The notes below the pieces were generated by a model that was not told where the DNA came from, did not search any database, and saw nothing but the letters and a program-made list of their open reading frames with translations. The translations under genes were made by a program, and so were the position numbers. A stretch of 18,069 bases of DNA from JBCCGR01 sp039029195 (lineage in GTDB: Bacteria; Pseudomonadota; Alphaproteobacteria; Rhizobiales; Rhizobiaceae), in contig JBCCGR010000068.1 in the NCBI GenBank assembly GCA_039029195.1, positions 1 to 18,069 on the forward strand, in the 5' to 3' direction. Each line of letters starts with the position of its first letter. Within the stretch, counting starts at the first letter, position 1. Below are positions 14,427-18,069 of this stretch, piece after piece.

Positions 14427-14942
14427 TTGCCGGAGCAAAACGCACGCGCGAAGCTGTTGTGGGAATTGCCGTCATGGCTGGCAGCGATCACGCTGTTCAC
14501 CCTGATGGTGATGACGTTTTTCGACGTCATTCTGCGCAGTACCATCAATGATCCAATTGAGTCGGCGACCGAATTGACCCGCCTTTTCATGGCGATCATC
14601 GTGTTTTCATCGCTTCCGGTGATCACTTTTCGCGGCGGCCACATCGTGGTTGATCTGCTCGACCCATTCTTTGGCCCTTTGGCCTCCCGCATTCGCGACA
14701 CGCTGGTCGATCTGGTGTGTGGCGTGGTGCTGTTCTGGCCGGCCATGCGCGTGTTTGCGCTTGCGGAGCGGGCACGCTCTTACAACGACCTCACCGAATA
14801 TCTGGAGATCCCGCAGTTTTACATCGCCTATTTCATCGCCGTCGCAACAACCCTAACGGCTGTGGTGTTCATCGTGCGCGCAGTGGTGCGCTGGGTAAGA
14901 CCCGACTGGCTTCAGCAGGAAGCAGCGGAAGTGGACACCTGA
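14427..14942 (+). CDS. dctQ: TRAP transporter small permease, DctQ family
   Basis: 171 residues with four hydrophobic helices at about 14-34, 50-68, 88-108 and 129-150, the DctQ plan. Landmarks are the FFDVILRST segment after helix one, ITFRGGHIVVDL between helices two and three, and a basic C-terminal side. It pairs with DctM to form the membrane part of the sodium-driven TRAP importer. The start is a TTG at 14427; a TGGGG run lies about 9 bases upstream, and no in-frame ATG occurs before the first helix. It is separated from dctP by the terminator and from dctM by a single base. Confidence 0.9.
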   Translation: MPEQNARAKLLWELPSWLAAITLFTLMVMTFFDVILRSTINDPIESATELTRLFMAIIVFSSLPVITFRGGHIVVDLLDPFFGPLASRIRDTLVDLVCGVVLFWPAMRVFALAERARSYNDLTEYLEIPQFYIAYFIAVATTLTAVVFIVRAVVRWVRPDWLQQEAAEVDT

Positions 14943-14943
14943 T

Positions 14944-16257
14944 ATGATCGCAGCCGCAATTGGATTTGTGATCGTCCTGCTACTCGTGTTCCTGCGCGTG
15001 CCAATCGCGCTGGCCATGGGCCTTGTCGGCATCGTTGGTTACGCCCTTGAGACCCGCACGAGCGCCGCCATTTCCATGGCCGGGCGCCTTATCATTGATA
15101 CCGCTCAGGATTACGGCCTCTCCGTCGTTCCCCTGTTCATTCTGATGGGACTGTTCGTCAACAAGGGTGGACTTTCCCGCGAACTTTATCAGGTCTCCTA
15201 TGTGTTTCTTGGCCATATGCGGGGCGGTCTTGCCATGGCGACCATCTGCGCTTGCGCTGGCTTTTCCGCCATCTGCGGGTCATCGCTTGCAACCGCGGCC
15301 ACGATGTCAAAGGTCGCGATGCCGCAAATGCGCAAATATGGCTATGATGACCGCCTGTCGACCGCCTCAATCGCAGCCGGTGGCACGCTGGGAATTCTGA
15401 TCCCGCCATCGGTAATCCTGGTGATCTACGGTCTGCTGACGGAAACCTCGATCGGCAAACTGTTCATCGCCGGCATTGTGCCGGGCTTGATCGGCGTTCT
15501 GTTTTACCTCGCAGCCGTGCGCTACACGGTGATGCGCAATCCAAATGCCGGACCTGCCGGTGACCGCTCATCATGGCTCGATCGCGTGGCGGCCCTCCGC
15601 GGCGTGTGGGCCGTTCTGCTACTATTCTTTCTGGTCATTGGCGGCCTCTATGGGGTGCTGGATTTCTGGCCTCTCAATCTGACGTTCTCACCCACCGAAG
15701 CAGCCGGAATGGGTGCAGCAGGCGCGTTCCTCATTGCACTCTCGCGAGGCAACCTGACCTTCAAGGACGTGAAGGACGTGCTGTTTGAGACAGCACACAC
15801 AACCGCCGCACTTTTCACTGTGCTCATCGGTGCGTGGATTTTCTCCAACTTCGTCAACCGCGCTGGCCTTCCGGAAGGATTGCTTGAATTCGTTACCTCA
15901 TCGGGCCTCAGCCCGATGGCCGTGATCATGTTGATCTTGCTGATCTACATCCTGCTTGGCTGCGTGTTCGAGAGCCTCTCCATGCTGCTGTTGACTGTGC
16001 CGATCTTCTTTCCGCTGGTCACAAGTCTCGGTTTTGATCCTGTCTGGTTCGGCATCATCGTGGTGGTGGTCACCGAAATCAGCCTCATCACACCACCGGT
16101 TGGCCTCAATGTGTTCGTGCTTAAAGGCGTGGTTCAGGATGTCTCCACGGCAACCATCTTTCGGGGTGTGACTCCTTTCTGGATTGTTGACATTCTGCGG
16201 CTGGCACTGCTTGTCTTTGTCCCCTGGCTGGTGTTGTTCCTGCCCAATTCCATGTGA
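14944..16257 (+). CDS. dctM: TRAP transporter large permease, DctM family
   Basis: 437 residues, the standard length, with about twelve membrane segments. Family marks include FLRVPIALAMGLVG at the start, PLFILMGLFVNKGGLS, FSAICGSSLATAATM, GTLGILIPPSVILVIYGLLT, and the second-half repeat ITPPVGLNVFVLKG. These SxA/IPPS and TPPVGLN regions are the sodium- and substrate-path segments of the DctM/elevator fold. It works with DctP and DctQ to take up an organic acid. The ATG at 14944 is one base after the dctQ stop, so the genes are tightly coupled. The hotdog thioesterase gene follows after 6 bp. Confidence 0.95.
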   Translation: MIAAAIGFVIVLLLVFLRVPIALAMGLVGIVGYALETRTSAAISMAGRLIIDTAQDYGLSVVPLFILMGLFVNKGGLSRELYQVSYVFLGHMRGGLAMATICACAGFSAICGSSLATAATMSKVAMPQMRKYGYDDRLSTASIAAGGTLGILIPPSVILVIYGLLTETSIGKLFIAGIVPGLIGVLFYLAAVRYTVMRNPNAGPAGDRSSWLDRVAALRGVWAVLLLFFLVIGGLYGVLDFWPLNLTFSPTEAAGMGAAGAFLIALSRGNLTFKDVKDVLFETAHTTAALFTVLIGAWIFSNFVNRAGLPEGLLEFVTSSGLSPMAVIMLILLIYILLGCVFESLSMLLLTVPIFFPLVTSLGFDPVWFGIIVVVVTEISLITPPVGLNVFVLKGVVQDVSTATIFRGVTPFWIVDILRLALLVFVPWLVLFLPNSM

Positions 16258-16263
16258 GGTCCT

Positions 16264-16686
16264 ATGACTGATGTTGATCCCGTAAAGGCCATGAGTGATC
16301 TGCTGGAGCGGGCATTCGCACCATGGATCAAGCAACTCAACATCACGCCTGTCTCCATGACGGAAAGCGGCGCGCGTTTCACCCTGCCGGGCAATGATGA
16401 CCTTGCGCGCGAAGGCGGTATTGTCTGTGGTCAGGCGCTGGCGTCAGTGGCAGATACGGTGGGAGTGCTGGCAATCTCCGCCCAAAATGGAGAATTTCGT
16501 CCGTTGACCACGGTCGATATGACCACCCATTTCATGCGACCGGTAAAAACCGAAGATGCGGATGTGGAAGTGACGATCATTTCCAACGGGCGGCGCATGG
16601 CCACCGCGCGCATCGACATTCGCCAGCAACAGGGCGGAAAGATCTGCGCCGGCGCAACCTGCGCTTATGCTTATCTGGATGGATAG
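16264..16686 (+). CDS. PaaI-type hotdog thioesterase
   Basis: 140 residues of the hotdog fold. The segment EGGIVCGQALASVADTVGVLAI (about 43-64) corresponds to the PaaI/YbaW active-site helix, with Asp in SVADT as the probable catalytic acid; TTVDMTTHFMRPV is the next conserved strand. The usual HGG before the helix is EGG here. Such enzymes hydrolyse acyl- or aryl-CoA thioesters. It lies 6 bp after dctM with a GAGG ribosome site inside the dctM stop region, so it is the last gene of the TRAP operon and might act on the CoA form of the imported acid; that link is inference. Its last 16 bases overlap the end of the P450 gene on the other strand. Confidence 0.85.
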   Translation: MTDVDPVKAMSDLLERAFAPWIKQLNITPVSMTESGARFTLPGNDDLAREGGIVCGQALASVADTVGVLAISAQNGEFRPLTTVDMTTHFMRPVKTEDADVEVTIISNGRRMATARIDIRQQQGGKICAGATCAYAYLDG

Positions 16687-17948
16687 CGCACTGCCTTCAT
16701 CGGCAGACTATCAAATCCTCTGAAACGGGCACGGCGGGAGCGAACAATCTGGCCATCAACAACAAGGCCCGGAAACGCCTCGAACATCATCGAAAGCGCA
16801 ACGCGCGCTTCAATTCGCGCAACCGTCAAACCGGCGCACAGATGACCGCCCCCGGCAAAGGCAAGGTGCGGATTTCGTCCCCGGTCGAAACGAAACGTGT
16901 CGGGATCCTCAAACACATCAGGATCGCGGTTGGCCGCGCCAATGCCAAGTGTGATCAGCGTCCCTTCCGGATGGGTTTTGCCATCAATGTCAAAGGGAGC
17001 GACCGCACGGCGGTTGCCAAGCTGATTGGGACTTTCCAGACGCAATATCTCTTCCACCGCCACCGGCCAAAGATCAGGTTCGGCCTGCAATTTGGCAATG
17101 ATCTCAGGCATTTGCGAGAGCAGCAGCGAGCCGCTCGAAATCGTGTTGGTGGTAGTCTCGTGACCGGCGTTCAATATGAAAATACAGTTCTGCAACAATT
17201 CATGATGCAGGAGATCACCCCCCTCTCCCGTCTCGCGAATGAGACGAGCCAGAATGTCATCTTCTTCGTCTTTCAGATCACGCTTGCGACGTGCCACCAG
17301 CGTTTCCAGATAGGCGATGAATTCGGTAACGGCCTCATTGCCCTCCCGCTCCTGTTCTTCTGTTAGGGCTGGTTCCAGCGCTCCCAATATCGCCAGCGAC
17401 CAGTCTCGAAGCTGATCGCGTTCGTCCTCCGGAACACAAAGCAGGTTGCCGATAATCTGGATCGGTATTTTTGAACCAAAATCGGCAACCGCATCGAAAT
17501 GGCTTTCGGGTTTGATGTTCCGGATAAGCCCTCCCACAAATGCAGCCACCTGCGGCTCCAGTGGCGTCAAAGCACGAGGAGCCAATGCGCCCACAATCGC
17601 GCGCCGCACCCGTGTGTGCAGCGGCGGGTCGTTGAACACGAGGCTGGTGGTGTGGTGGTCATAAAGCGGGCTCTCGCCATATTTGGGAAAGAACTCGATT
17701 TTTTTGTCTGACGAGAAGGTTGTCGTGTCCCGATAGATGCGATCAAGGTCACGGTGCCTTGTCACCAGCAGCGTGCCGTCCGGCATCTGTCGGACCGGCG
17801 TCTCTTCACGCAGGGCACGATAATAGGGATAGGGGTTTTCGTAGAAATCATCCGGCAATGATCGAAGATCAAAGTGATCCAGCAACGGACGGTCGACGTC
17901 AGATGTGGCCATCGGCGCCGTCGACGTCGCTGGTTTTGGTGCCTTCAT
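16671..17948 (-). CDS. Cytochrome P450
   Basis: 425 residues, a soluble bacterial class P450. The C-helix HTRVRR is at 111-116, the I-helix oxygen-binding motif AGHETT at 261-266, ExxR at 300-303, and the heme loop FAGGGHLCAG at 364-373, with Cys371 as the heme ligand, so all key residues are present. It would hydroxylate a small hydrophobic substrate and needs a ferredoxin and reductase, neither of which is in the window. ATG at 17948 overlaps the end of the mscS-like gene by 50 bp and has an AAAGGG site only 2 bases away; an in-frame ATG at 17912 (MATSDVD) would reduce the overlap to 14 bp. The CDS ends inside the convergent thioesterase gene. Confidence 0.93.
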   Translation of the reverse strand: MKAPKPATSTAPMATSDVDRPLLDHFDLRSLPDDFYENPYPYYRALREETPVRQMPDGTLLVTRHRDLDRIYRDTTTFSSDKKIEFFPKYGESPLYDHHTTSLVFNDPPLHTRVRRAIVGALAPRALTPLEPQVAAFVGGLIRNIKPESHFDAVADFGSKIPIQIIGNLLCVPEDERDQLRDWSLAILGALEPALTEEQEREGNEAVTEFIAYLETLVARRKRDLKDEEDDILARLIRETGEGGDLLHHELLQNCIFILNAGHETTTNTISSGSLLLSQMPEIIAKLQAEPDLWPVAVEEILRLESPNQLGNRRAVAPFDIDGKTHPEGTLITLGIGAANRDPDVFEDPDTFRFDRGRNPHLAFAGGGHLCAGLTVARIEARVALSMMFEAFPGLVVDGQIVRSRRARFRGFDSLPMKAVRYPSR

Positions 17949-18069
17949 CGCCCTTTCGTCGTGTACGGCGCGGTTTCTTTTCCGGCTCCGGCTGGACGGG
18001 CAGTTCCTTGATCCTGACGTCCTGTTGCGGGAACGGAATTTCTATGCCGACTTTGTCGAACTCAGCCAC
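17899..18069 (-). CDS. MscS-type mechanosensitive channel, C-terminal end (partial)
   Basis: A minus-strand frame enters from the right edge and stops at TGA 17901-17899, giving the last 56 residues. It begins VAEFDKVGIEIPFPQQDVRI, the conserved C-terminal cage/barrel segment of MscS family proteins (GIEIPFPQ), followed by a proline-, lysine- and arginine-rich tail (PEPEKKPRRTRRKGDE). The channel would sit in the inner membrane and release osmolytes on hypo-osmotic shock. The N-terminal part lies outside the window. It overlaps the P450 start on the same strand by up to 50 bp, which suggests co-transcription. Confidence 0.85.
   Translation of the reverse strand: MAEFDKVGIEIPFPQQDVRIKELPVQPEPEKKPRRTRRKGDEGTKTSDVDGADGHI

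Noticed and set aside
1..18069. CRISPR arrays, tRNA or rRNA genes, insertion sequences, prophage genes
   Set aside because: No regularly spaced direct repeats, tRNA-like cloverleaf sequence, transposase or phage protein could be seen.

Overview
The window has the look of an alphaproteobacterial chromosome, probably Hyphomicrobiales (Rhizobiales). The supporting signs are moderately GC-rich codon use, a DctPQM TRAP system, short hairpin repeats of the CGTCATCC...GGATCC type between genes, and gene families common in that group. No rRNA, tRNA, CRISPR array, transposase, integrase or phage gene is visible. The genes sit in short operons and the spacers are small; no gene-free stretch exceeds about 260 bases.

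Layout. Positions 1-243 hold the tail of an unidentified gene, a 12-bp inverted repeat, an intrinsic terminator and a hairpin repeat. Positions 244-2723 form an L-idonate/gluconate catabolic locus. A gluconokinase and an IdnO-like SDR lie on the minus strand, and an IdnD-like zinc dehydrogenase is divergent on the plus strand. The idnD frame is broken by one in-frame TGA placed exactly at a structural-zinc cysteine. Positions 2740-4413 (minus) encode a three-helix membrane protein with a heptad-repeat segment and a degenerate pentapeptide-repeat domain. Positions 4560-6169 (plus) are a translationally coupled pair, an alpha/beta hydrolase and an AllA-like ureidoglycolate lyase family protein. 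Positions 6173-7376 (minus) are a VOC protein and a TerC-like membrane protein. Positions 7449-8498 (plus) encode a PLP enzyme that resembles diaminopropionate ammonia-lyase but lacks one catalytic aspartate.

Positions 8698-9494 (minus) are an ArsR regulator and an overlapping SRPBCC/AHSA1 gene, with two palindromic operator-like sites at the regulator start codon. Positions 9751-11659 (minus) encode a secreted alpha/beta hydrolase and an EamA exporter. Positions 11861-13078 (plus) encode an O-antigen ligase-like polymerase. Positions 13320-16686 (plus) form a TRAP transporter operon (DctP, internal terminator, DctQ, DctM) ending in a hotdog thioesterase. That gene overlaps tail-to-tail with a cytochrome P450 (16671-17948, minus), whose start overlaps the end of an MscS-type channel gene that leaves the window.

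What works together. IdnD, IdnO and GntK would convert L-idonate to 6-phosphogluconate. The TRAP proteins would import an unknown carboxylate, with the thioesterase perhaps acting on a CoA derivative. ArsR probably represses itself and the SRPBCC gene. I do not see a clearly new multi-gene system. The strongest leads are the TGA in idnD, the ArsR site array with a possibly leaderless start, and the altered active site of the PLP enzyme.
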